Shown here: positions 1 through 7,796 of the stretch, one piece after another | Layout: each line of letters begins with the position of its first letter | Position numbering within the stretch: position 1 is the stretch's first letter | Assembly: GCA_021815005.1 (NCBI GenBank) | Contig: JAKAHL010000076.1 | Span: 1-8,191 of the forward strand | Reading direction: 5' to 3' | DNA length: 8,191 nucleotides | Origin: Chloroflexota bacterium | GTDB lineage: Bacteria; Chloroflexota; Limnocylindria; Limnocylindrales; CSP1-4 | Translations under genes and position numbers: made by a program | The notes under the pieces: generated by a model | The model's input: the letters and a program-made list of their open reading frames with translations, nothing else | Told to the model about the DNA's origin: nothing | The model's database searches: none

Positions 1-1
1 T

Positions 2-859
2 TCCGATCTCGACCTCGCCACCTCCACCAAGGCGGAGAAGTTCGCCCGGGCGTTTCCCGACCGGTTCCTGGAGATGGGAATCGCCGAGCAGGGGATGGTG
101 GGCACCGCCGTCGGGCTCGCCTCGCTCGGCTTCGTGCCCTGGCTGTCGTCGTTCACGGTGTTCTTCACGCACCGGGCGGTTGACCAGGTGCGGATGTCGG
201 TCGCCCAGACCCGCGCCAACGTGAAGATCGGGGCCGCCTACTCGGGCCTGCAGCTCGGCTTCTCCGGCATGACCCACATCGACGTCGAGGACCTCGCGAT
301 CATGCGGGCGATGCCGTCGATGACGGTGCTCGCGCCCGCCGACGCGGCCGAGTGCGCCGCCGTCGTGCGCTGGGCGACCGCGACCCCCGGCCCGATGTAC
401 GTGCGCCTCGGCCGCGAGGCGGGCCCGGACGTCTTCGGCCCGGACTACGCATTCCAGCCCGGGCGCGTCATCCGGCTCCGGGACGGGGCCGACCTGCTGC
501 TGGTCTCAACGGGCCAGCAGACCGCGCGGACCCTGGCGGCGGCCGACCTGCTTGCGGCGGAGGGGATCGGCGCGGGGGTGATGCACGTGCCGAGCCTCAA
601 GCCGGTGGACGCGCTGGCCCTCGCCGAGGCTGCGGCCGCCGTCCCGCTCGTGGTCACCACCGAGGAGCACACCGTGCTCGGCGGCCTCGGCGGCCTCGTG
701 GCCGAGGTCGTCACCTCGCACGAGCCGCGGCGGGTGGCGCGCATCGGCATCGAGGACGCGTGGGGGGAGTCGGCGCCCAACGCCTGGCTGCTCGACCGCC
801 ACGGCCTGACGCCGGAGCGGGTGGCCGACCGCGTCCGGCGGGAGCTGGCGCGGCCGTAG
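2..859 (+). CDS. Transketolase, C-terminal subunit (5'-truncated by window edge)
   Basis: This is the C-terminal half of a split transketolase, which transfers two-carbon ketol units between sugar phosphates using thiamine diphosphate (ThDP) in the cytoplasm. The frame is open from base 2 and gives 285 residues. The ATG at 74 is internal, because the residues before it (DLATSTKAEKFARAFPDRF) already match the conserved start of the pyrimidine-binding domain. The MGIAEQ motif (visible residues 25-30) carries the glutamate that activates ThDP; the family usually has N after EQ, here G. The pyrimidine-binding domain runs to about residue 150 and the transketolase C-terminal domain follows. Stand-alone C-terminal subunits are near 310 residues, so roughly 25-30 are missing at the left edge. 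The N-terminal, ThDP-diphosphate-binding subunit should lie just upstream. Proximity to iol genes suggests pentose or other sugar catabolism. A DXS-like enzyme is less likely, since the motifs follow the two-subunit transketolase pattern. Confidence 0.92.
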   Translation, partial: SDLDLATSTKAEKFARAFPDRFLEMGIAEQGMVGTAVGLASLGFVPWLSSFTVFFTHRAVDQVRMSVAQTRANVKIGAAYSGLQLGFSGMTHIDVEDLAIMRAMPSMTVLAPADAAECAAVVRWATATPGPMYVRLGREAGPDVFGPDYAFQPGRVIRLRDGADLLLVSTGQQTARTLAAADLLAAEGIGAGVMHVPSLKPVDALALAEAAAAVPLVVTTEEHTVLGGLGGLVAEVVTSHEPRRVARIGIEDAWGESAPNAWLLDRHGLTPERVADRVRRELARP

Positions 860-920
860 GGAGAGCGGCCCGGCGCCCCGTCGGACAACGGCGACCCCTG
901 CGAGGCTCCGCGAATCGGAA

Positions 921-952
921 CGGCCGGCCCCGTCGGGTCGCGGGACCGGCCG
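921..952. terminator. Bidirectional hairpin terminator between convergent genes
   Basis: CGGCCGG at 921-927 pairs perfectly with CCGGCCG at 946-952. The stem extends by three more G-C pairs (928-930 with 942-944) past a single bulged A at 945, leaving an 11-nt loop. It sits between the transketolase stop and the iolG stop, where transcription from both sides must end. There is no T-tract, as is common for hairpin terminators in high-GC bacteria. The structure is seen in the sequence; the terminator role is inferred from position. Confidence 0.55.
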
Positions 953-971
953 CTCATGCGGGGGAAGGGGA

Positions 972-1964
972 TCAGCCGAGCTTGACGACCCGGCCGGTCG
1001 CGACGCTCTCGTTGGCAGCCTCGGCCAGGGCCAGCGCGGCGCGCCCGTCGGCGAACCCGACCGCGGGGGCGCGGTCCTCCCTGATGGCCGCGACGAACTC
1101 GGCGAACTCGTTGCGGAACGCGGGCGTGTAGCGCTCGAGGAAGAAGTTGAGGATCGGCCCCGCCGCCTCGGTCTGCGTGGCGCTGGCGGCGCGCACGGTG
1201 GTGGCGGTCCAGTTGCCGGCCTCGAGCGAGCCGGCGTCGCCGAACGCCTCGAGGCGCTGGTCATAGCCGTAGGCGCAGGAGCGGCTGTTGACGATGGTCA
1301 CGAGGGCGCCGGACGCCGCCCGCATCGTCACGATCGCCTGGGCGTGGTCCCCGGCCTGCCGGAACATGTCCAGCCCGTTGTCCGACGCGACCGCCGACAC
1401 CTCGACGATGTCGCCCGCCTGGAAGCGGGCCATGTCGAAGTCGTGGATGGTCATGTCCTTGAACATGCCGCCGGACACGCCCAGGTACGCGGCGGGCGGG
1501 GGCTGCGGGTCGCGGCTGGTGATGCGCAGGGCGCGCACGATGCCGATCTCGCCCCGTCCGACGCGCTCCCTGACCTCGCGGAAGGACGGGTCGAAGCGGC
1601 GGTTGAAGCCGAGCATGACGAACGGCGCCTTCGCCTGGATGCTGGCCCAGGCGGCGTCGATCCGGGCGAGGTCGAGGTCGATCGGCTTCTCGAGCAGGAC
1701 TTTCTTGCCCGCTGCGACCGAGCGGAGGAGCATGTCCACGTGGGTGTTGGTCGGCGTGCCGACGATCACCGCGTCCACGGACGGGTCGGCCAGGGCGTCC
1801 TCGGCGTCAAGGCTCCACTTGGCGCCGTGCCTGGCGGCCAGCGACGTGGCCGCCGCCTCGATCGGGTCGCAGACCCAGACCAGCTCGGCGTCGGGGTTCT
1901 CGGTGACGGACTGGGCGTGGACCTGGGCCACACGGCCGGCCCCCAACATCGCGACACGGAGCAT
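972..1964 (-). CDS. iolG: Inositol 2-dehydrogenase (Gfo/Idh/MocA family)
   Basis: NAD-dependent cytoplasmic oxidoreductase of 330 residues, the usual family length, predicted to oxidise myo-inositol to 2-keto-myo-inositol (scyllo-inosose), the first step of inositol catabolism. The N-terminal Rossmann fold has the GAGRVA dinucleotide loop at residues 8-13. EKP at 92-94 contains the family's catalytic lysine (K93). GFNRRFDPSF lies at 119-128. The D-x-x-x-H pair of known inositol dehydrogenases is present as D170 and H174 within GGMFKDMTIHDFDMARF, and YGYDQR lies at 232-237. The ATG at 1964 is supported by an AGGAGG (1973-1978) eight bases upstream. It is divergent from iolD-iolE, which supports inositol over other polyols. 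Members of this family vary in substrate, so scyllo-inositol or another cyclitol or sugar remains possible. Confidence 0.88.
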   Translation of the reverse strand: MLRVAMLGAGRVAQVHAQSVTENPDAELVWVCDPIEAAATSLAARHGAKWSLDAEDALADPSVDAVIVGTPTNTHVDMLLRSVAAGKKVLLEKPIDLDLARIDAAWASIQAKAPFVMLGFNRRFDPSFREVRERVGRGEIGIVRALRITSRDPQPPPAAYLGVSGGMFKDMTIHDFDMARFQAGDIVEVSAVASDNGLDMFRQAGDHAQAIVTMRAASGALVTIVNSRSCAYGYDQRLEAFGDAGSLEAGNWTATTVRAASATQTEAAGPILNFFLERYTPAFRNEFAEFVAAIREDRAPAVGFADGRAALALAEAANESVATGRVVKLG

Positions 1965-2086
1965 GTGCGGTGCCTCCTGGACTCTGGTCTCGGCGCGACC
2001 CGCTCAGGTGCGCCCCTGCGGTTGAACGACGACCAACAGCTGGTGGCGACAGCCCCGCCCCGCTCCGGCGAATGCGGCCGGGAGGG

Positions 2087-2116
2087 TTGCGTGCGGGGGT
2101 CGCGTCGGACTACAGT
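2087..2116 (+). promoter_or_regulatory. Candidate sigma-70-type promoter for iolD-iolE
   Basis: TTGCGT (2087-2092, 4 of 6 to TTGACA) and TACAGT (2111-2116, 4 of 6 to TATAAT) are separated by 18 bp. Transcription would start near 2123, inside the adjacent palindrome and about 90 bases before iolD. The overlap with an operator strengthens a call that would otherwise rest on weak consensus matches. Confidence 0.4.
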
Positions 2117-2130
2117 GTAAACGATTACCG
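2115..2130. promoter_or_regulatory. LacI-family operator-like palindrome
   Basis: GTGTAAACGATTACCG contains the imperfect palindrome GTAAxCGxTTAC (2117-2128) centred on CG, the layout typical of LacI/GalR-family operators. It abuts the candidate -10 box and would cover the transcription start, so a bound repressor would block iolD-iolE and possibly iolG. The palindrome is seen directly; assignment to a LacI-type inositol regulator is inference, because no regulator gene lies in the window. Confidence 0.55.
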
Positions 2131-2198
2131 TAGCTAGCGCACCCCATCTGCCGGGCGTCGTTCCCCGCCGCCCCAGCCGCCACGTCAGATCCACCACC

Positions 2199-2204
2199 AG
2201 GAGG
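2199..2204 (+). promoter_or_regulatory. Shine-Dalgarno fixing the TTG start of iolD
   Basis: AGGAGG ends six bases before TTG at 2211. No ATG or GTG near this position would keep the conserved N-terminus (STIRLTVGQAIV), and the first in-frame ATG, at 2256, would cut into it. The strong site therefore identifies TTG as the start codon. Confidence 0.8.
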
Positions 2205-2210
2205 TCCCCC

Positions 2211-4087
<1,877 letters not shown>

Positions 4088-4091
<4 letters not shown>

Positions 4092-4957
4092 GGATCGCGA
4101 CGGCGGTCGTGAACTGGAACAGCCCCGACATCCCCGACGTGTTCCCGTGGATCCCCTACGGGGAGGCGCTCGACCGCATGGTCGAGGCCGGCTACGACGC
4201 CACCGAGTGGGGCCCGTCCATGCCGACGGACCCCGCCGAGCTCGGGGAGGCGCTGGGGAGCCGCGGCCTCGACCTCGTGGGGGCGTTCGTGGGCCTGGGC
4301 TTCCGGGACCGCGACCGCTGGGACGCGGAGCTCGAGCGGGCGATGGGGATCGCCGAGTTTCTCGCCCAGAACGGCGGGAGGGTGCTCGTCGCGGCCGAGG
4401 CCGGCGACGACCGCCGTCGCGGCGAGGCCGGGCACGTGGACGAGTCCCGCGGCCTCTCCGGTGGGGAGTGGCGCAGCCTGGGCGAGGGCCTCAACGCGCT
4501 CGGCCGCCGCCTCGAGCCGCTGGGCATGACGCTCGCGTTCCACAATCACGTGGGGACGTACGTCGAGACGCCGGCCGAGACGGCGCGCCTGCTCGACGAG
4601 ACGGACCCGGCCCTCGTGGGCTGGTGCCTCGACATCGGGCACCTCGCGTTCGGCGGGGGCAACGCGATCGACCTGCTGCCGAGGTACGCGGCCCGCGTCA
4701 GGCACGTCCACGTGAAGGACGTGGACGCGGTCGTGCTGGCGGAGGCGAAGGCCGAGGGGTGGAGCTTCGGCCAGGCGCTGGCGCACTACATCTTCCCGCC
4801 CCTCGGCCAGGGGATTGCGCGGATCCCCGACGTCGTGGCCGCCCTCAGGGGCGTCGGCTACGACGGCTGGTACGTGATCGAGCAGGACACCGCGCCGGAT
4901 CCGACGGCCACCGCCAGGGCCAACCGCGAGTACCTCGAGGGGCTGCTGGCCGGCTGA
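4088..4957 (+). CDS. iolE: Myo-inosose-2 dehydratase
   Basis: Metal-dependent TIM-barrel enzyme (xylose isomerase-like fold), 289 residues, that removes water from 2-keto-myo-inositol to give trihydroxycyclohexane-1,2-dione, the substrate of IolD. The N-terminus has NWNSPDIP (9-16) and TEWGPSMPTDP (39-49), characteristic of IolE. Likely metal or substrate residues lie in FHNH (161-164), LDIGH (181-185), HVHVKD (206-211) and EQD (265-267). The start is GTG at 4088, overlapping the iolD stop, with GGAGGAG (4076-4082) five bases upstream. Longer in-frame extension into iolD has no family similarity. It is co-transcribed with iolD. A generic sugar phosphate isomerase/epimerase is the alternative, but motif and context both favour IolE. 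Confidence 0.94.
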
Positions 4958-4983
4958 CGTCGCCCGCCTGCGCCGGGCACAGA

Positions 4984-5015
4984 GACGCGGGGCCGGCCGA
5001 GGCCGACCCCGCGTC
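4984..5015. terminator. Two-tier hairpin terminator between iolE and fhs
   Basis: GACGCGGGG (4984-4992) and CCCCGCGTC (5007-5015) form a perfect 9-bp stem. After one C-A mismatch, CGGCC and GGCCG continue the pairing toward the centre. The hairpin lies in the 71-bp gap between the convergent iolE and fhs stops and reads equally on both strands, so it probably ends both transcripts. No T-tract follows on either side. Confidence 0.7.
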
Positions 5016-5028
5016 CGGAGTGCGGTGC

Positions 5029-6735
5029 CTAGAACAGGCCGACCACGTTGCCGTCGGCGTCGATGTCGATCTTCTCGCCGCCGGGGCGGGAGTTGAGGCC
5101 GGGCATCGTGCGCATGTCGCCCAGGATCGGGGTCACGAAGCCCGCGCCCGCGTACAGGCGCACCTCCCGGACGGGGATCCGGAAGCCCTTGGGCGCGCCC
5201 AGGAGCTTGGCGTCGTGGGACAGCGAGTACTGGGTCTTGGCCATGCAGATCGGCAGGCTCGAGTAGCCCATGGCCTCGTACTGCGCGAGCGCCTTGTTGG
5301 CGGCCGGGCTGTAGTCCACGCCGTCGGCGCCGTAGATCTGGGTCGCGATGGCCTCGATCTTGGCCTTGAGCGGCAGCTCGTCGGGGTACAGCAGGTGGAA
5401 CTCGGGGCTGCCCACCTCGGCCGCGGCCCAGACGGCGCGGGCCAGGTCCTCGGCCCCCTTGCCGCCGTCGGTGAAGTGGCGGGCCTCGACCGCGTCGAGG
5501 GCGCCGGCCGCGAGGGCGACCTCGCGGATCACGGCGATCTCCTCGGCCGTGTCGGTCGGGAAGATGTTGATCGCCACCACGACCGGGACGCCGTACAGGC
5601 GCATGTTCTCGATCTGCTTGGCGAGGTTCGCGGCGCCCTTGCGGACGCCCTCGGGGTTGCTCTCGAGCAGGGCCGGGTCGAGCGGCTTGCCTGCCACGAT
5701 CTTGCCCACGCCGCCGTGCATCTTGAGCGCGCGGACGGTGGCCACGATCACCGCGGCGTCGGGCTTGAGGCCCGAGGCGCGGCACTTGATGTCCATGAAC
5801 TTCTCGGCGCCCATGTCCGCGCCGAAGCCGGCCTCGGTCACCAGCACGTCCGCGCCCACGAGCGCCGCGCGGTCGGCGAGGATCGAGTTGTTGCCGTGGG
5901 CGATGTTCGCGAACGGGCCGCAGTGGACGAACGCCGGGCCGCCCTCGAGGGTCTGCATCAGGTTCGGCTTGAGCGCGTCCTTGAGCAGCACGGCCATGGA
6001 GCCCGCGACCTTGAGGTCCTCGGCGGTGATCGGCGTGCCGTCCCGCCTCGTGGCGAGCACGATCCGGCCGAGGCGGGCGCGCAGGTCCTTGAGGTCCTTC
6101 GCGAGGGCCAGGATCGCCATGACCTCGGACGCGACGGTGATCACGAACTGGGTCTGGCGGGGGTAGCCGTTGTCCTTGCCGCCGAGGCCCACCACGATCT
6201 CGCGCAGGGCGCGGTCGCTGATGTCGAGCACACGCGGCCAGAGGATGTTGTTGGCGTCGATGCCCAGCGCGTTGCCGTGGTGGATGTGGTTGTCCACGAA
6301 CGCGGCCGCGAGGTTGTGCGCCGCGCCGATCGCGTGGACGTCGCCGGTGAGGTGGAGGTTGAAGTCCTCCATCGGGATGACCTGGCTGTAGCCGCCGCCC
6401 GCGGCGCCGCCCTTGATGCCGAACACCGGGCCGAGCGACGGCTGGCGGAGGGCCACGACGGCCTTCTTGCCGATCCGGTTGAGGCCCTGCGCGAGCCCGA
6501 CCGTGGTGGTGCTCTTGCCCTCGCCGAGCGGGGTGGGGGAGATGGCCGTCACCAGCACGTACTTGCCGCGGGGCCGCTCGGCCTCGAGGCGCTCGATGCC
6601 CTCGATCGTGACCTTGGCCTTGCTGCTGCCGTAGAGCTCGATCTCCTCGTCGCGGTAGCCCAGCTCGTGGGCGACGTCGGCGATCGGGCGGGGCTTGACG
6701 GAGCGTGCGATCTCGAGATCGGACGGGAACGACAT
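5029..6735 (-). CDS. fhs: Formate--tetrahydrofolate ligase
   Basis: ATP-dependent cytoplasmic ligase of 568 residues (family about 555-560) that joins formate to tetrahydrofolate to give 10-formyl-THF for purine, formyl-Met and C1 metabolism. The N-terminus PSDLEIA (4-10) and ELYG (33-36) are typical. The nucleotide loop PTPLGEGKSTTT is at 67-78, followed by QPSLGPVFGIKGGAAGGGYSQ (98-118). Also present are FANIAHGNNS (275-284), TEAGFGADMGAEKFMDIKCR (300-319), RALKMHGG (335-342), MAKTQYS (498-504) and the C-terminal DIDADGNVVGLF. The ATG follows the folD stop without a gap (TAGATG), with GGAGG (6744-6748) eight bases upstream, so the two genes form one unit. No key residue looks altered. Direction is set by the cell: formate assimilation or, in reverse, formate release with ATP gain. 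Confidence 0.97.
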   Translation of the reverse strand: MSFPSDLEIARSVKPRPIADVAHELGYRDEEIELYGSSKAKVTIEGIERLEAERPRGKYVLVTAISPTPLGEGKSTTTVGLAQGLNRIGKKAVVALRQPSLGPVFGIKGGAAGGGYSQVIPMEDFNLHLTGDVHAIGAAHNLAAAFVDNHIHHGNALGIDANNILWPRVLDISDRALREIVVGLGGKDNGYPRQTQFVITVASEVMAILALAKDLKDLRARLGRIVLATRRDGTPITAEDLKVAGSMAVLLKDALKPNLMQTLEGGPAFVHCGPFANIAHGNNSILADRAALVGADVLVTEAGFGADMGAEKFMDIKCRASGLKPDAAVIVATVRALKMHGGVGKIVAGKPLDPALLESNPEGVRKGAANLAKQIENMRLYGVPVVVAINIFPTDTAEEIAVIREVALAAGALDAVEARHFTDGGKGAEDLARAVWAAAEVGSPEFHLLYPDELPLKAKIEAIATQIYGADGVDYSPAANKALAQYEAMGYSSLPICMAKTQYSLSHDAKLLGAPKGFRIPVREVRLYAGAGFVTPILGDMRTMPGLNSRPGGEKIDIDADGNVVGLF

Positions 6736-7659
6736 CTAGTTGGCCTCCGGAACGGGGACTGCGAGGGAGTGGGCGCCGAGCGGGATGCGGCCTGTGGCCT
6801 TCGCTCGGGCGGCCTGGACCAGGTGGGTGAGCAGGATCGCGTTGGTGAGGGGGCCGACACCGCCGGGGACCGGGGTGATCGCGGACGCGACGCGCGCCGC
6901 GCTCTCGAAGTGGACGTCGCCGACCAGCTTGCCCTCGACGACGTTGATGCCGACGTCCACGACGACGGCGCCTGGCTTGAGCATGTCGCCGGTGACGAAG
7001 TTCGCCTTGCCGATGGCGACGATGACGATGTCCGCCGAGCGGACGATCGCGGGGAGGTCCTCGGTCTTGCTGTGGCAGATCGTGACCGTGGCGTTCTCGC
7101 GCAGCATCAGCAGGCCCGCGGGCTTGCCGATGACGTTGGAGCGCCCGACCACGACGCAGTGCTTGCCCGAGATGGGGATGCCCGACTGCCGCAGGATCTC
7201 CACGCTGGCGTGCGCGGTGGCCGGCAGGAACCCGTCGTAGCCGAGCGAGAGGAGCCCCGCGTTGAGCGGGTGGATCCCGTCGATGTCGCGCATCGGGTCG
7301 AGCGTGTCGATGACGGCCCGCAGGCCGATCCCCTTGGGGAGCGGCTGCTGGACGATGATCCCGGCGATCCTGGGGTCCGCCTGGAGGTCCGCGAGCGCGT
7401 GGCTCACGTCCGCCTCGGACGAATCGGCGGGCAGCTCCACCAGCCGGTCGCCGATCCCGACCAGCCGGCAGCCGTCGAGAATCTTGTGCAGGTAGACGAG
7501 CGACGGGGCGTCGGCGCCGACCACGAGCACGGCGAGCGCGGGCTGGTAGCCGAACTCGTCCTTGAAGGCGGCGACGTCCGACGCCACCTGCTCCCGGATG
7601 GCGGTCGCCACCGGGCCACCCCGCAGCAGGCGCGGGCCCTCGTCCATCAAGCCGGTCAT
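6736..7659 (-). CDS. folD: FolD-family methylene-THF dehydrogenase (cyclohydrolase doubtful)
   Basis: Protein of 307 residues (family about 280-300). FolD normally oxidises 5,10-methylene-THF to methenyl-THF with NAD(P) and hydrolyses that to 10-formyl-THF, the product or substrate of the adjacent Fhs. Conserved motifs are VQQPLPKG (103-110), DIDGIHP (125-131), VVGRSNVIGKP (170-180), DVGIN (235-239), EGKLVGDV (242-249) and PVPGGVGP (263-270). The catalytic YxxxK motif is altered: Y56-L-H-K59-I60 places isoleucine where lysine is expected and lysine one position early. The usual PCTP-x-G segment reads PATAHA (146-151). The ATG at 7659 was chosen because homology begins there and GAGGG (7664-7668) lies four bases upstream. 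ATG 7647 is an alternative. The frame is open up to 7794, but those residues resemble nothing. Family is certain; full bifunctionality is not. Confidence 0.9.
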   Translation of the reverse strand: MTGLMDEGPRLLRGGPVATAIREQVASDVAAFKDEFGYQPALAVLVVGADAPSLVYLHKILDGCRLVGIGDRLVELPADSSEADVSHALADLQADPRIAGIIVQQPLPKGIGLRAVIDTLDPMRDIDGIHPLNAGLLSLGYDGFLPATAHASVEILRQSGIPISGKHCVVVGRSNVIGKPAGLLMLRENATVTICHSKTEDLPAIVRSADIVIVAIGKANFVTGDMLKPGAVVVDVGINVVEGKLVGDVHFESAARVASAITPVPGGVGPLTNAILLTHLVQAARAKATGRIPLGAHSLAVPVPEAN

Positions 7660-7730
7660 GCGTCCCTCTTCGAACCCGCTCCGGAGGTCGCACGACTCGC
7701 GAACCCGGTGCCGGATGGCCCAGTGTCGCT

Positions 7731-7762
7731 CCGGCCAGCCCGAGCGAACTCGGGCCGACCGG
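7731..7762 (-). other. Stable UUCG-loop hairpin in folD leader
   Basis: Read on the - strand, CCGGTCGGCCCGAG and CTCGGGCTGGCCGG pair along all 14 positions, with two G-U wobbles, around a TTCG loop. On the + strand the same two wobble positions would be C-A mismatches, so the element fits - strand RNA best. It ends 71 bases before the folD start. No T-tract follows. It could be a folD leader element (stability or translation control) or the terminator of the gene entering from the right edge. Confidence 0.6.
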
Positions 7763-7775
7763 CAGGTTGTTGACA

Positions 7776-7796
7776 GTTTACCGATTGGCGGCAAAC
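7776..7796. repeat. 21-bp interrupted palindrome upstream of folD
   Basis: GTTTACCG (7776-7783) and CGGCAAAC (7789-7796) match as inverted repeats at 7 of 8 positions around a 5-bp spacer. Next to it on the + strand is an exact TTGACA (7770-7775), but no good -10 box follows and no + strand gene lies downstream. The palindrome is an operator candidate for the folD-fhs promoter, which I cannot place with confidence. Confidence 0.35.

Larger units (their letters stand above)
1965..2210. promoter_or_regulatory. Divergent intergenic region between iolG and iolD
   Basis: This 246-bp region lies between the iolG start (leftward) and the iolD start (rightward) and contains no credible ORF. It holds a Shine-Dalgarno sequence for each gene, a candidate rightward promoter and a LacI-type operator palindrome near its middle. 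I found no convincing leftward -35/-10 pair, so the iolG promoter is not placed. The operator is 152 bp from the iolG start and 81 bp from the iolD start, so one regulator could control both directions. Confidence 0.75.

Noticed and set aside
860..971. Possible short gene between the transketolase gene and iolG
   Set aside because: Only the hairpin is supportable; no start with a Shine-Dalgarno site and no codon-like composition.
1288..2120. + strand open frames over iolG
   Set aside because: They lie antisense to a clear iolG and have no recognisable domains or ribosome binding sites.
7664..7684. tRNA T-loop-like GGTTCGAA on the - strand
   Set aside because: The flanking bases do not form a T-stem and no anticodon or acceptor arms are present; an 8-base partial copy CGGGTTCG also lies 29 bases away.
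7660..7735. ZTP (pfl) riboswitch ahead of folD-fhs
   Set aside because: This riboswitch class often precedes fhs and folD, but I could not find its conserved 3' CCGCCTGGGC block or the matching pseudoknot segment in the leader.
7660..7794. N-terminal extension of FolD to an ATG at 7794
   Set aside because: The extra 45 residues show no family similarity, run through the hairpin and palindrome region, and ATG 7659 has its own Shine-Dalgarno site.
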